A stretch of DNA of 64,000 bases, taken from positions 2,356,001 through 2,420,000 of the forward strand of contig CAUWAG010000006.1 of NCBI GenBank assembly GCA_963556695.1. The letters run 5' to 3'. Positions 44,551-57,088 of this stretch are shown piece by piece. Numbering within the stretch: position 1 is the stretch's first letter; the number at the start of each line of letters is the position of its first letter. Source of the stretch: Anthostomella pinea. Lineage: Eukaryota; Ascomycota; Sordariomycetes; Xylariales; Xylariaceae. Under the pieces are notes generated by a model. That model was not told the DNA's origin. It ran no database searches and saw only the letters and a list, made by a program, of their open reading frames with translations. The translations under genes and the position numbers were made by a program.

Positions 44551-45836
44551 GCATGTTTTGTTCCAGGTATGAGTCAGAAGATTCTAATACTTGTTAGTCG
44601 CCACTTGCCACCTTTCCTACAGTGCTGCTCGGTCGTGCTTGTGGAGTACTGGGGCCGCGGAATGACTACTTACCTGTACATAAAGTATATCTGAGTTGCC
44701 GGAGGGGAGGTACGATTCTCAGGATAGGGAGAGGGGGCTTATACATCGTCTTCACAGGGTCCTGAGCTTCATGGGCCAACAGGGTTTGGGTGAACGCAGG
44801 GGAATTCTGGACCCTGTACTAGCAGTTGCTCTGTGACCTGTCCACATTTTATCATTGAAAAAGGTTCAAACTATGTTTTTGCGAGTCGTGATAATCACGT
44901 ACATAGAAGTGATTCCCCGCAGGCACCATATACAGAGGATGAGGCGCAAGGGGGGAGTGAACAGCCGTCTCCACGCTCCTCGAAGAATAGGGGCCACGTC
45001 TTGGCATTTCCCCCCATGACAATGACCTTCGAATTCGCCATATCCCATCAACTGGGCCCTGAAAAGTGCAATACTCCCAGCTGTAGGCGGTTGCGTCAAG
45101 TGAATGCACCCAGCCTGTGTCGAGTTAAACACCCTGAGCTGTGTGGAGGCATACTTCATAGGTACGCGGTGCTGTAGGTAGACGGAGATTGTCGTCATAA
45201 GATAGCCATTTGGTGAAGTTCAAGTCGGTCCTCAGAGTACCCAAGCCAGTCCGCGCCATCAACTGGACGATGACACCATGCTCATAGTCCCAAAGATCCA
45301 AATCACTGGGGCTTCGCAAATGAACACGGTTTATCACAGCAGAGAGAAGACCACTTAATGTGCCATCATCACAAAGGAGCGCGTCATTGCATTGCTACTC
45401 TGGACGTGTGCGCCTCGGGCCCTCGAACCCCATGCCAGCCGTTCCCACACCACACTCATTGACGTTGCCAGCCAAGGCGGTACAGCCCGAAATGCACCCA
45501 TCCCACCCATCCCATCCATTCCCAAAAGGCCTCTCAGTCCCAAAGCCAATCCAAAGCCCCGACCCTGACCCAGATCCCGGCAAGCAAATCGTCTACCGCT
45601 TGTATGATAAGACAAGCTCCATATTCCGATAAACGCCTTTCCTCCCGGGATGCTCCAATGCCAAATACGATCCCGACTTGCGGATGGCCGCGTGCTGAGA
45701 AGAATCTAATAAGAAATAGGTATTATACACAAGGGTCTAAAGTCCGCCGGTAGTAATAGAGACGCGCGAAGCAATGCAAAGTCTAGTGAATGAACTTTTG
45801 TGCCGGTGAACAAGTGGGGTATTAATGTGTTGAGTT
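44551..45836. other. Intergenic region, 3' side of sec2
   Basis: No gene recognised. Frames at 44833-45177 and 45360-45632 are domain-free. It probably includes the sec2 3' UTR. Confidence 0.4.
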
Positions 45837-47960
45837 TTAATATGTTGTCTCATCGTCGAAAGCGCCGGGGATTGTTATCGAGAGCCTGTCGCGGTTCTTC
45901 GTCTGCTCTGCGGTAGTTTTCTCAACTGATTGAGTCGCGTCCATCGCGTCAAGGGTAGCATATGACCCAGCTGCCACAGTGGCAGTTGTTTCCTCAATAG
46001 GCATACTGCCAGTTTGTTGCGATGGGGTAATATCTTTGGGGACCTCGCTTTGTTGGAGGGTCATTTCGGACTCGCTAGATTTGCTGGATTGTCCCGAAGA
46101 TTCTGTCCCTTTACTTGCCTCGAGGGAAGATCTGCCTGCTTCATGGCTGTGTCGGGCACTCTTGTCACCGACGCTGCCGGCTTGGTGGTGGTTGTGATGT
46201 GCGGGGACAAAACCCCCTCCGATGCGACTCCAAAACATCTGGTCTCGGAGCCTGACACTCTCTTCCCACGCGGCCCGCTCGGCGTCGGCATCGTCAGCGC
46301 GCCAGTGTCCATCCTTCACCATGCGTAGGAACCCGAGGAAATCGCAGGTGGAGCGCACACGAGTCAGGCAATAATTGCAAAGTGGATAGCGTTGGGCGGA
46401 CTCCGACTCGCTCGTGCGAAATCGGTGGTTGCGTAAGTGTGTTGGGTCTTTCCGCGCTTCACCACACAGCGAACACGGATAGGTCTGTGGTTTGCTGATA
46501 GATGCAAATGGACTGTTAGTTGGCACGGGCTCCACCACAAGCGTGCCTTCAGTCATGGCACTGATCACAGAGCGACGGGCCAGCCAAGAAAGGCCTGGGG
46601 CGATATCAAGGCGCAGCGTTGGTTCGATGTCCTCCGCTAGAGCGCGCTTGTAGAATTTCGTTTCCTTCAATGGAGGTAGCGGAGCAGAGTTGGTGGCGGA
46701 ACCAGTGCTCATGATCGAAGCAGGAGTGTTTGGTGTCTGAGGAGACACGTTTGTCGATACTGGAGTTCCGGCCGTAGAGAACGATGTCGTCGATGCATTT
46801 GATGGCGCTGAGGCTGCGCTGCTTCCAGTTAGGCCGAGGATGGGATTCAACCCGTTGTACGACCCCGACGAAGCTCGGCTCGATAACACTCTCTTGGATA
46901 TCTTGACGAGAGTAACGAAGTCATCGTAAGAAGATAGATCGGTTCGCAGCACAGGTTGAAGAAGATGAGGGAGATTGGTCGGGTATGTAGGTGTGTGTGC
47001 TTCCACGATTCCAGGTTGTGAACCACCTTCGGAAAGTTGAGTATCATCGTCTCTCGAGTCGAACTTGCTAAATCCAGGGGATGAGGGTGCAGTGCCGCTG
47101 CGGTCGTCGCGATCGGCTGATATCTGCTCCATAACAATCTTGAGTTCCGCTAATTGATCCTGTTGGAATTTCAGAAGACCCTCTGTGTCGGCTAGTTGCG
47201 CCTTGAGCTGATCGTTTCTGCGATGAAGCACATCCTGTTCTTTCTTGGCGTCATTTTTGGCCGTGATGACCATGTTGTTTGCCTCCTCGAAGAGCGACAC
47301 GGTCAAGGTTTCTAGCTCCTGCTCAATCTTCTTCTTGTCCTTCTCAACCTCCACGCGAAGCCTCTTTTCCTCGACAATGCGGGCAAGGAGCTTGCTCTTC
47401 TCGAGCTCAGCGCTCTTGCGCTTGACCCACACATCTCCTGCCAGGAGCTCTTGTTGGCGCGCGACCAAGGCCTCTAGCTCTGCCACTCGGTCCCGGGAGG
47501 TGTCGAGATCGTGTCGTGTCGCGGAAAGCGTGTCGTCGAGGTTGGTCTGGTGGTTTATGGCATTGATAAGTTTAGTGCTTAAAGTTGCCACCTCTTGATC
47601 CAGATCCGGGTGGTGGGAGGGCTCGGCCATGTCATCACCGTTTGCAGGGCTCATGGCTCGTATCCTGGGGTCAAGAATCGTGTTATGATCCGCGTCTTCC
47701 ATCAGCGAGTGCGAGGAAGGTATTCTTCTCGGCAAAGTTGGTGAAAGGGAGGTCGAGTCAGGCCGCCCCATGATCTCGGTTATGTTAGACGAGGAGTGGG
47801 ATTTAGCTGGTGACCTGGAGCGAACTGAGGCGGCAGACTGGGACATGGTGGACAACGATCGGAGGTGGCCCAAGGTGCGCTGCGAAGAGGTGCTTGGACT
47901 TGGACTTGGGCTCCGGTGCTGCGACCAGGCGGCAATGTGGACGAAGCTGAATCGCGCCAT
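45837..47960 (-). CDS. sec2: Sec2-type guanine nucleotide exchange factor for the Rab Sec4
   Basis: Activates the exocytic Rab GTPase (Sec4 class) on secretory vesicles and so supports hyphal-tip growth. Single exon, 707 aa, from ATG 47960 (MARFSFVHIAAWSQHR). A serine-rich N-terminus (residues 10-90) precedes the long coiled-coil Sec2p domain (about 120-285), with the exchange surface SLFEEANNMVITAKNDAKKE. The C-terminal half holds a Cys cluster, CSLC (496, 499) and CNYC (528, 531), followed by LTRVRSTCDFLGFLRMVKDG, a conserved feature of fungal Sec2/Rabin8-like proteins. The tail is low complexity. The long frame is uninterrupted. Confidence 0.9.
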   Translation of the reverse strand: MARFSFVHIAAWSQHRSPSPSPSTSSQRTLGHLRSLSTMSQSAASVRSRSPAKSHSSSNITEIMGRPDSTSLSPTLPRRIPSSHSLMEDADHNTILDPRIRAMSPANGDDMAEPSHHPDLDQEVATLSTKLINAINHQTNLDDTLSATRHDLDTSRDRVAELEALVARQQELLAGDVWVKRKSAELEKSKLLARIVEEKRLRVEVEKDKKKIEQELETLTVSLFEEANNMVITAKNDAKKEQDVLHRRNDQLKAQLADTEGLLKFQQDQLAELKIVMEQISADRDDRSGTAPSSPGFSKFDSRDDDTQLSEGGSQPGIVEAHTPTYPTNLPHLLQPVLRTDLSSYDDFVTLVKISKRVLSSRASSGSYNGLNPILGLTGSSAASAPSNASTTSFSTAGTPVSTNVSPQTPNTPASIMSTGSATNSAPLPPLKETKFYKRALAEDIEPTLRLDIAPGLSWLARRSVISAMTEGTLVVEPVPTNSPFASISKPQTYPCSLCGEARKDPTHLRNHRFRTSESESAQRYPLCNYCLTRVRSTCDFLGFLRMVKDGHWRADDADAERAAWEESVRLRDQMFWSRIGGGFVPAHHNHHQAGSVGDKSARHSHEAGRSSLEASKGTESSGQSSKSSESEMTLQQSEVPKDITPSQQTGSMPIEETTATVAAGSYATLDAMDATQSVEKTTAEQTKNRDRLSITIPGAFDDETTY

Positions 47961-50552
47961 GGTTAGTGGAAAGTACCTCTATCGTCTGAAGGACTGGGAA
48001 TAGCAATGCGGAGGACCATGTCTCCGAAGGAATTAGGAAACTTGGGATAATAGCAAGCAACACACTACATTAAGAAGCGATGATAATAATAGACTCTGGA
48101 AGCATGGCCGTACTTACGAATCCAGCTTGACGGCTGGGGACCAAAAGGTCCAGAGACTGCGGTGACCCGTTCGTGTGCGATGGACAGTTGAGACAGGACG
48201 GTGATGATAGGCAAATGAGCAAAGTTGATAGGCGATAGGCAAGGCGCAGGCTCTGCTGGCGATGCTGTGTTGTTCGCGAGCTGTGTTGGATTGGTTGTAA
48301 GACTATGTCGTAGAACCCAAGACAAGAGAGAGTAGGTAGGTAGCACGCAGTCGCGGTATGGCGGTATGGGTATCGAGGAAATCAATCGGCGTGGCGCTGC
48401 TAGCTTTACGAAATAGCAGGCGGTTGAGTCGTGCTCGGGACGCCAGAGAGTCGGGAACTGCTAGTCTCTCTATCGACCTCTTCTCAACATGCAATTGCGA
48501 GAGTGAGGTGGAAAAGATGGAGATAGATCAGATGCGAGGCGCAGAGGGATGGATTAGATGTATGGAGGAGCAGAGCGCCAGAGCCAGCTTCCCTGTGTTC
48601 CCTGTGTGTTCCCTGTCCCGGCCGGCGGTGGTGTGGAGGAGCCACTGAGGAGTTGGCCCTGGTTGGCCCGACTGGCGGCGAATGGGCGAATGATAGGCCT
48701 AGATGCTGGCGAAGGAATCGTCGTAACCTCGTAACCATGAGGTGGTCACGACTCGCTACCCGATCTAAAAGGTACTTCTACCTGCACGGCCCAAAAGGGC
48801 TTCAGAGCGACGTCGAAGATCTACTGGTAGCAGGCGTGGTGCGGGAGGTACCGTGCAGGGGTTGCGAAGTAGCGCTACCTCACAGCTCCCGTCCCAATGG
48901 AGGCAAGTGCCAAGAACGATACGATACGGGGCGAAGCAGGCTGCTGCCCGGGCCTCGGGTGAGGATCATTGATGGGGCGGGAGATTGGGGGGATAGCGAG
49001 CAGGGGACCTGACCAAGTTGTTGGATCAATTAATGTATTTATGTACGTCGTATGCAACTCAATGAGAGTCTCTGGAATGGATAGCAGCTCGGAGCCGGGA
49101 CAGATGCAGGTGGTTAACCGTTATGGCCCTCATGGCCTACTTAAGTGACAAGCTAGCGACGTAGTCGGGTGACAAGCGGCAGCATGGATGACGATGCTCA
49201 TACGTTCAAAAGTTCGCTTCGAGTTGTCCGTGACACCGTCTTGTGCGGGGAGTTGAAGTAGTACAACATGAAGTTGCTGCTCTCAGCTGGACATAATCGC
49301 AGATGTCCAACAGTCCAGGGATTTCACAGCAGCAGAGACCCAACAACCAAGAACCAACAACCTTGAAGCCACCTGCAGACCCAGCATATCGGAACCGTGC
49401 CGACGATGCGATGGTGGTGGCTGCTTAATCCACGCATGCATGATGGGACAAGCAGAGACCGACGACCACTTCATGTCGTCATTGTCTGGCAAATCAAATG
49501 GTAAGAATATTCCCAGCTTCGTGTTATCATACACAACCTAACTCGTCAGTCCGTCGTTATCGTCATCCTCGCAAGTCTAACTTGCTCGGTGAGCAATACG
49601 GTTGTTTTGGCGGCAGCTTCTGCCTTCTAGGTTTCCCAGGATTCGTCGTATCCAGCGAGGGTCTGTGCACCTCGATACACAGTGACGAAAATCAAACACA
49701 CTGTACTCGTCTATCAGGTTATGTGACACATCACAGTGCAAGTCTGTCTTTCCAAGTCAGCGGGCTAAAGTGCTTCCCCTGTCTACCTCTGTTCCCGTCT
49801 CACTCACATCACACGAAGAGACAATCTTCCGTCTTTACCAGCCACCTGCCAGGCTCGGTGATTTCGGTCAAGTACCTATCCCAATCCTCAATCCTCAATC
49901 CTCCCCTCGCCCGGATTCAATTAGCGGTAGACCGGCAAGCCAGGCCACGGCCCACGCGAATGGACGGCCTCGGTCTCGTGACTATTCATCGTGTCATGGC
50001 CATCGCGCCAATCCTTCGTCTTTGCTATCTAAGACCCAGGCCCAAGACACGAGGCGCTCAAGAGAAGTGCATCGTCACGTAAAAAAAACATCTCAGTTCG
50101 TTTCCGGCTCGTCGTCTTCATCTCCAACCGCACAGAGGAAGCATCAAAATCAAGCGTGAGAGCGACTTACAGGGTTTACATCAAGCCGTCAACGATTGAT
50201 GACGCCGTGAACCTCGTTTGTATGTGAGGAGACGGGGAGACTCCTCAATGAGGAGATTTCCCCAATGATTACCCCACAGATCGAGGGGCGAAATAATTCC
50301 TCTCGTTCCTGTATGTACACATATATCTACTTATTATTACCTGTAGTATACAAGGTTTCTCCAGCAGAACGGCCCAGAGCGAACGGCACATATAGGCTAA
50401 ATGCAGGTGCATCGCCATGCCAGGTATGGAATCCGGTTCGCCGGACGAAAGGCGAGATACCAGAGCCGCCATGCTCCTACATATGAGAGGCATCTTCCAG
50501 TGATGGAACCTCGACCCGGCATCCACTGCAACCTCGATCGACAACCTTCACG
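47961..50552. other. Long divergent intergenic region (sec2 / alpha-galactosidase)
   Basis: 2.6 kb between genes transcribed away from each other. It should hold a long sec2 5' leader (possible 5' UTR intron around 48.0-48.5 kb) and the promoter of the glycosidase. Frames around 49498-50159 are proline/serine-rich chance frames without start context or domains. Confidence 0.45.
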
Positions 50553-52179
50553 ATGGCCGCCATGAAGTCTCTCTCTGTTCTGGCTGCACTGCTGACGTGG
50601 GCCAACGCCTTGGACAATGGAGTTGGCCGCCTCCCTGCCATGGGATATGATACGTTCAACGCCTTCTCTTGCGACTACACTGCAACGAGTGTGCTCGGTC
50701 AAGCGATGGCGATGCAGCAGCGTGGACTAGTTGATGCAGGCTACAACATCTTGATCCTGGACGACTGCTACGCTCTGAGGAACCGCAGTGCCAACGGCTC
50801 AATGGTCGCTGATCCTAGCAAGTTCCCCAGTGGTATCCCGGCGTTCTCGAAACAAGTCAACGAGCTTGGTATCAAGCTTGCCGCTTATGGTGACAATGGG
50901 TACGAGACATGTGCTGGGTACCCGGGCTCGTACGGACGAGAGCTTCAGGATCTGGAGGTAGGCTGGTCCGTCGTCTTCACTACATTGTCTTGGTTCTGAC
51001 ATTCCGCGTGCAGACGTGGCACTCTTGGGGCATGTCGTACCTGAAGTACGACAACTGCTGTAAGTATCATCCGACTCGTGGGGATGACACTGGGGCACTT
51101 TCTGACGAGTTGTCTCAGATATCCCGTCCGACAACATCACCCAAAAGGGCGAATATGGCCGATATACGCGCATGGCAGACGCGATTGCTCAGTTCGCTGC
51201 CAAGACTGGAGAATCTCCGTTCCTGTTCTCTTTGTGCGAGTGGGGCTGGTGAGTATACATGAGCATCCCGTTTCTCGAAGTCAATGCCTATACTCATTGG
51301 TTTCTCAGGAACCAACCATGGGTCTGGGGCAAGAAGCTCTCGCAATCCTGGCGTATCGATGGCGACATCAAGCCTTACTGGTCAGCGATCGCCGCCATCA
51401 TCGACCAGGTCTCGTTCCAATACTGGTCTTCCGACTTCTACGGCCACAATGACATGGACATCTTGGAAGTCGGCAACACCGGACAAGGATCACCACCTGG
51501 CAATCTGACGTACGAAGAGTCAAAGAGCCATTTCACCGCCTGGGCATTGATGAAATCGCCATTGATCATTGGTACCGATCTGTCAAACGCCACCGACGAG
51601 ACCTTTGAGATCCTCGGCAACCTAGATCTGATCAAGATCAACCAGGACCCGAACTCTGGCGAGTCTATCAGTCCGTTCCGCTGGGGTGTTGGTGCCGACT
51701 ACGTTAGCGACCCAAACCATCCCGCCGAGTACTGGTCTGGAAACTCAAGCTACGGCGTCGTCTTCATGATCCTGAACAGCCAAGATACGAATGCAACAAT
51801 GAAGTTCAACCTGACCGAAAGCTGGGCGATACAGGCCGGCAGGCAGTACAGCGTGTATGATATGTGGCAGCACAAGGAGACAGGCATCGCGGTTCGGTGA
51901 GTATCCACAAAGATGTAGTGACTGACATTCTACCTTTGCTGATCAGCCGGCTCCAGCAACATGACGTTCGACTTGCCTCCGCACGGTGTCGCCGCCTTGC
52001 TTCTGAACGATGCTGGCCCCGAGCCGAGCTATCTGAACGGGTCTTGCGCGTTGTACTATCAGTGTGCGGTAAGTGGACTCCTTCACATCTTCTCGCTACG
52101 CGCATTGTTTCGTGACTGCGCATGCACTTGGCTAACATCAATCCTGCAGTTCCCAAACGGAACCTACATCTCGAATTAG
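50553..52179 (+). CDS. Secreted alpha-galactosidase, glycoside hydrolase family 27
   Basis: Releases terminal alpha-1,6-galactose from galactomannan and raffinose-type sugars, extracellular. Six exons (50553-50957, 51014-51059, 51119-51248, 51309-51896, 51957-52068, 52150-52179) join in phase to 436 aa. The signal peptide is MAAMKSLSVLAALLTWANA. The barrel begins LPAMGYDTFNAFSCDY; the usual DDCW/DDGW position reads DDCY. The nucleophile is Asp148 in YLKYDNC and the acid/base region is HNDMDILEVGN (Asp242/Asp244). KSPLIIGTDLSN follows. A C-terminal beta domain ends in LPPHGVAALLLND and a short FPNGTYISN tail from the last 30-nt exon. Exons 2 and 6 are very short, but all borders are canonical. 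Confidence 0.93.
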
Positions 52180-53254
52180 TGGACAATGTAGCTTGTATCG
52201 CCAATGGAAAGGACGTGGGGACTCTTAGCTACTTACCTAGACTACCTACTTTTCAATCAAATATCTCGAGATACCCTCTCTGGCTCACAGTCGCCCCTGA
52301 CGAGTACGATGTCCAACGCTGCTTAGATATTCCAGCCAATGACAAATCGGAGCACCGCTGACCCGTCGATCTCTCTTACGTTGTGATTTCGAGGGTACTA
52401 TCCGATCAGTAGATGGCTTTAGTGCTTGCACGGCACCTTTGTGCGGACGGTAAGTGACCTGCTTGCAATTTGACTTGTTTCGGAGAACCAGTCGTCTTGT
52501 ATATACAGTAAAAAGGCATGCTGTACACAGAAGAAGCCGATTAAAACCCCAGCGAGGCTGTAGTGTAACATTGAACCCATTGGTTCCTCATCAACTTTCT
52601 CTTTACGCAGTTCGCAGCACGGTCAAGCCCGGCAGGACCGGTGTGTCTGTACACCTTGGCAGACTCTCGCAGCGGCCTGAGGCTCCGGTGAGTCAGAAGA
52701 AAAGAGAAGAAGAAAATAACCAAGATTTCATAAGTAGGTACCGCGAACGTCTGCGAAGTTCCGATACACGTGCTGACTGAAGAAACTCATGATTATAGCC
52801 CTGCAACGATGCACATCCCGTTTTCCTTGATCTTCGCGCATGCGTTTCCGCCTGAACGCTTGGCTTCCATCATTTCTCTTTGAACGTTGAGATGGCAGGG
52901 GCATAGCCTCACAGGGACCACTTCCTGCCCGTTAAAAAGGTATTTGTAGGAGATCACTGCTACGATACCATCCTCCACCAACAAAGCCGAGTCTCCAGCC
53001 TGCATCACCGGGTTTGAAGCAGTTGGGCTCTCTCCAACTGTCCCGTCAGGCTGAGTCTCATCTGGGCCGCTGCACGCAATCAATCATTGGGGTCCAGTCA
53101 CGGTGATTGACGCGGGAACGTGCAGGTCTGCTGTCGCCAACCGTCAACTGGCAAAACGATCGACATCGACATCGACGGGCCATCGCCGTTGAGCTGTCTC
53201 GTCCCTGTCCCGCGGGCCCCGGAATTCTGATAGTGGATATTCTCCGACATGTCG
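52180..53254. other. Intergenic region downstream of the alpha-galactosidase
   Basis: A minus-strand frame at 52793-53083 (96 codons, starts with ATG) has no family I know and is not called. No other feature seen. Confidence 0.4.
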
Positions 53255-53395
53255 GCAACAGCGATTCTATTGATTGTTCTGCTCTGCGTGCAGAGATTGA
53301 TCATCTCTCTTCTTGGTGGGTCAGATGCCCTGTGCGTCTCTGCCCCACTGGAGATCTTCCGGTGTCTATCTCCGGCTCCCATTCAACAACAGCCC
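53255..53395 (+). repeat. Dispersed repeat, copy 2
   Basis: Matches the core of the repeat at 33506-33640, with long exact stretches such as GTGGGTCAGATGCCCTGTG and GGAGATCTTCCGGTGTC. Sequence on either side differs from copy 1, apart from a weakly similar upstream part. It is a truncated copy in a gene-poor stretch. Confidence 0.78.
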
Positions 53396-54674
53396 TGGAG
53401 GGCATGAAGCGTCACATTCCGCCTCCATCTCACGAAGTGTTTCAGGAATATTTCTAGAAATCTGGAACCGTCACCCAGCCTGAGGGCACTTGGCATCCGA
53501 GCCCATCGATGTCCTTCATTGGATAAGTGTTTGGATGTTTCCTAACTTCAAACCTGTGACTGCAACTCAGTCTGCACTTTCACGATTGGCCGTTTGTTCG
53601 CCGGTCTACATGCGGCCGGTTGCTACGCAGTGATTATGAATGGCCAGAGGCAGGCTAGCGATCTGCTGCTTGTCCTACGCCCCTGGTGATCATTGACCGG
53701 CCACGGTGTGTAACATCGTCTAGACCGTTCTCATGCACAAGACCCGTCCCTCAGTGGTACTCATAGGAGTAATATCCAGGGACCCAGATATCATGTTGCT
53801 AGGACGACTGGGGGCACCATGGTCACCAACTTGATCCATGAAAGTGTGGCTGGTGTCAGGCTGCAAAATCACAGCTATCTTCATCGTCGATAGGGGACCT
53901 ACACAGAAGCAGTCACTCCAAGGAGCTTGTCTTTGGATCCTGTGAATGAATGAGAAGTCACATCAAAGGCTGCACATGGGCACCCAGCCTGAAAACCAAC
54001 CCTTGGGACTCTTATCATTCAAAGATCACTTCAAACCATGGTGCCCTCGACCTCCAAGCGTCTCTCGTCAGACGGTGCCAGGTGTAATATATGGCTCAGC
54101 ATATATTCACGATCTGTCTTAGTACTAGCCATGAGGCGCTGGTACTCTCCCACACTTCATAGGCTGCATGTGGGATCGCTTCGCTCAATATCATGAGCCA
54201 GAACCTCCTTGAGACAAGGTATGAGACTGTCGAGAGATGTTCATGGATCGTTCCAAATGATAGAAGACCCATCGAGGGACAAGAAATGTATCAACCCTTC
54301 GAACCATCCTATCAGATTGAGAATCCAAGACAGTAGATACGGGACGACGATTTGTTCTGCCACTCGACTAAAGGAGCAGCCTACTGAAAGGATACTCAGG
54401 TTACCGGTATTGCTGTGGAAATTGGATGCAGCGGAACACTGGATCTTGTCGAGTGGTGATTTTGTAAAGAAGAAAGGAAGAAAAGCCTCTCTCAGCATGC
54501 AATTTTTAGGTGCAGCGGGCAGTGTCGGACGATAGTTGGTCTGTGCGCTCACTAGCGGATCGGCTCGAGTTCGGCCCGCTCTAGCTTTCATTTGGGCCCA
54601 CCTAAGGGCAATGGAAGCTCCATTTGATCAACTTCTCCGCCCAGTCCTGCACCAGAAAGCAAAACTTTTCCACG
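53396..54674. other. Intergenic region upstream of mrs6
   Basis: No gene recognised; it holds the mrs6 promoter. Frames at 54209-54591 overlap on both strands and lack domains. Confidence 0.45.
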
Positions 54675-56608
54675 ATGGACTCCTTGGGCGAAGAGACATG
54701 GGACGCAGTGATCTGTGGCACAGGTCTGCAGCAGTCTCTGTTGGCTCTGTAAGCATTTCCCTCTCGGAACACCAGTGTCGAAAAGCTCGATCTGACTGAC
54801 CTAGCGTGCTTCCTCTTTGAAGAGCCCTGTCGCGGTCCAACAAACGCGTCCTCCATCTCGACCCCAATGACTACTATGGCGAGCACGAAGCTGCCTTCAG
54901 TCTGCAGGAGGCAGAGACCTGGGCTGCCGCTCACGCCGAGAATGCGACGGCGGTGGCGCCAGCGGCTGGACATGGTGGCCTCGATAGTGGCAATGCCGCC
55001 GAAGAACCCAAAGCCTCGAGTACAGGCTCTGAAGGCGAGGGTACATCACATGGGGAGAAGCCGTTAGGAAGCGAAAAGACAACAGCCGACAAGTCGAGCC
55101 TTTTCATAAATGCCAGCGTATGGAAACATCCGGATGCAGCGGCTCGTGGTCTGTCCTTCCCGAGAGCATATTCGTTGCCGTTGGCACCCCAGATCATACA
55201 CACACGGTCAAAGCTGCTGGCACAGCTCGTCTCGTCTCGGGCCTACCGACAGGTCGAGTTTCTGGCAGTCGGATCATTCTTCGTCTATGATGCGTCGGCC
55301 AGCGACTCCCAAGCCAAGCTTTCTCGCATACCGAGTAGCCGCGAGGATGTGTTTGCGACGCGGTCAATACCGGCAAGATCCAAGCGATCGCTCATTAAAT
55401 TTCTCAAGTTCGTACTCGACTACGACTCTGAAGAGCAGAGACCTGTGTGGCATGAGCTTGCAGAAGAGCGGCTCGCCGAGTTCCTGGACACCGAGTTCAA
55501 GCTTGACGCGAACTTACGGAAGTACGTTCTCGCTCTTACGCTGACATTGGATGGGCATGTGACGGTCAAGGATGGTTTGGCCACCATCAATCGACATCTT
55601 ACTTCAATGGGTCTATTTGGGCCTGGCTTCTGCGCTGTGTATCCCAAATGGGGTGGCACCTCGGAGGTCGCACAGGTGGCTTGCCGCGCTGGGGCAGTAG
55701 GAGGCGGTATCTACATGCTTGACACACGAATGAATGTCAACGACACAATCGCGGACGTCAATGAGATTTCACTCAACCTCTCCAATGGGATATCGGTGCG
55801 AGCGACAAATTTGGTCACATCACAGCAAGAAGCTGCCGCTGATTCAACAACCATCACTCGCCTCGTCGCTGTAGTCGACTCGCCCTTGCCATCATTATTC
55901 GAAATAATAGTGGAGGGCGCACCAACACCAGCAGTGGCCGTCATTGCATTTCCATCCGGTTCGCTTCCAGGAATCGTGGAGTTCAACCTAGATGTACCAA
56001 TCTACGCATTCGTACACTCGAGCGAGACGGGTGAATGTCCCGCAGGCCAGAGTAAGTTTTGTCTACTTATTTCCTACTTGTTCATGGTGTTATGATGATT
56101 CAACCTATGAATACTTATCTACATTGTCTGAGCTTCGCTTTGACGAAAACAACCTCTGACAAACTGATTGCACCAACCATCCTCGTACCGTCACTGTATC
56201 TCTCCGTGATAGGAATCTCAGCTAACCAAGCAACCACTTGGTATAGGCGCCATTTACCTTACGACACTATCCACACCGCAGGCAACCCAGAGACTTGCAG
56301 CGGCCCTAGACGCACTGTTGAAAGCTGTAGCTGCTGGCTCGGCAGAACCTGCGACTTGTCTGTACAAGCTCCAATACGAGCAATCACTCAGCACCCGCGA
56401 GTCTCTGCGTACAACCCGTGGCAAGTCGTCTACCTTCAAATTCCCGTCACCGTCTCTCAGTCTAGCTCTGGATGATACGGGCCTGGATGCCGTAAAAGAC
56501 GCCTGGTCGCTGATCATGGGAGATGACGCCGACTCGGATGACACCGAGTACATGGTCTTTCAGGATCGCGAGGGCGTGGGCGATGATAATGATGATGTCT
56601 ACGATTAG
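54675..56608 (+). CDS. mrs6: Rab escort protein (Rab geranylgeranyltransferase component A)
   Basis: Presents newly made Rab GTPases to the geranylgeranyltransferase and delivers them to membranes. Exons 54675-54748, 54823-56051 and 56247-56608 join in phase to 554 aa. The N-terminus MDSLGEETWDAVICGTGLQQ holds the GxGL dinucleotide-like motif of the GDI/REP fold, continued across intron 1 by ALSRSNKRVLHLDPNDYYG. The acceptor of intron 1 is AAG rather than the commoner CAG/TAG, but the join is the only one that restores the family sequence. The core has FLAVGSFFVYD, SSREDVFA and YPKWGGTSEVAQ (family YPxxG..E). The C-terminus is acidic. The gene is functionally close to sec2: both serve Rab-dependent secretion. 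Confidence 0.92.
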
Positions 56609-57088
56609 CCGAAGACAATGAGCTCGCTCTGCGGGATGCCTCACGTAGGCAATGATTTAGTAATGAATGGAAACGAATGTCACTTCATTATTGCCTCAGT
56701 CACTTGTTCATAATCCCTTTTTGTAACCCCTTTTTGTTCATTGGTCGACGATGTTGTTCTCATCCAGCTAGCTGACACCTATGTGCAGAGCATATGTACT
56801 TAGAGAGCAAACGCCTCCTGGCGCCTATCTACGAAGCTTCATCTCCATGTATGGACAAAGCAAATGCCTCCAGATGTGAATGCTTATCCCATACTCAAAC
56901 TCCACCATCCACCGAGTAAAGCACTGATCATTCCATGCGTGCTCTCCTTCATAGTAGTGTTTAGGTATCCATATGGTTGTTTCGTGATGCCGAGACAGGA
57001 CCTGTACGAGTCCCAGACGCGGTCTTCGAACAGCTTAGTTCCCAAGCAAGATGTCTGTCCGAACCCATCGAAGCCACCAATCTAGTAC
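56609..57088. other. Convergent 3' region (mrs6 / rec8)
   Basis: 480 bp between converging genes. It holds the two 3' UTRs; nothing else seen. Confidence 0.5.

Noticed and set aside
52793..53083. 96-codon ATG-started ORF on the minus strand downstream of the alpha-galactosidase
   Set aside because: No signal peptide, no family and no introns or neighbours to support it. Kept only as an intergenic note.
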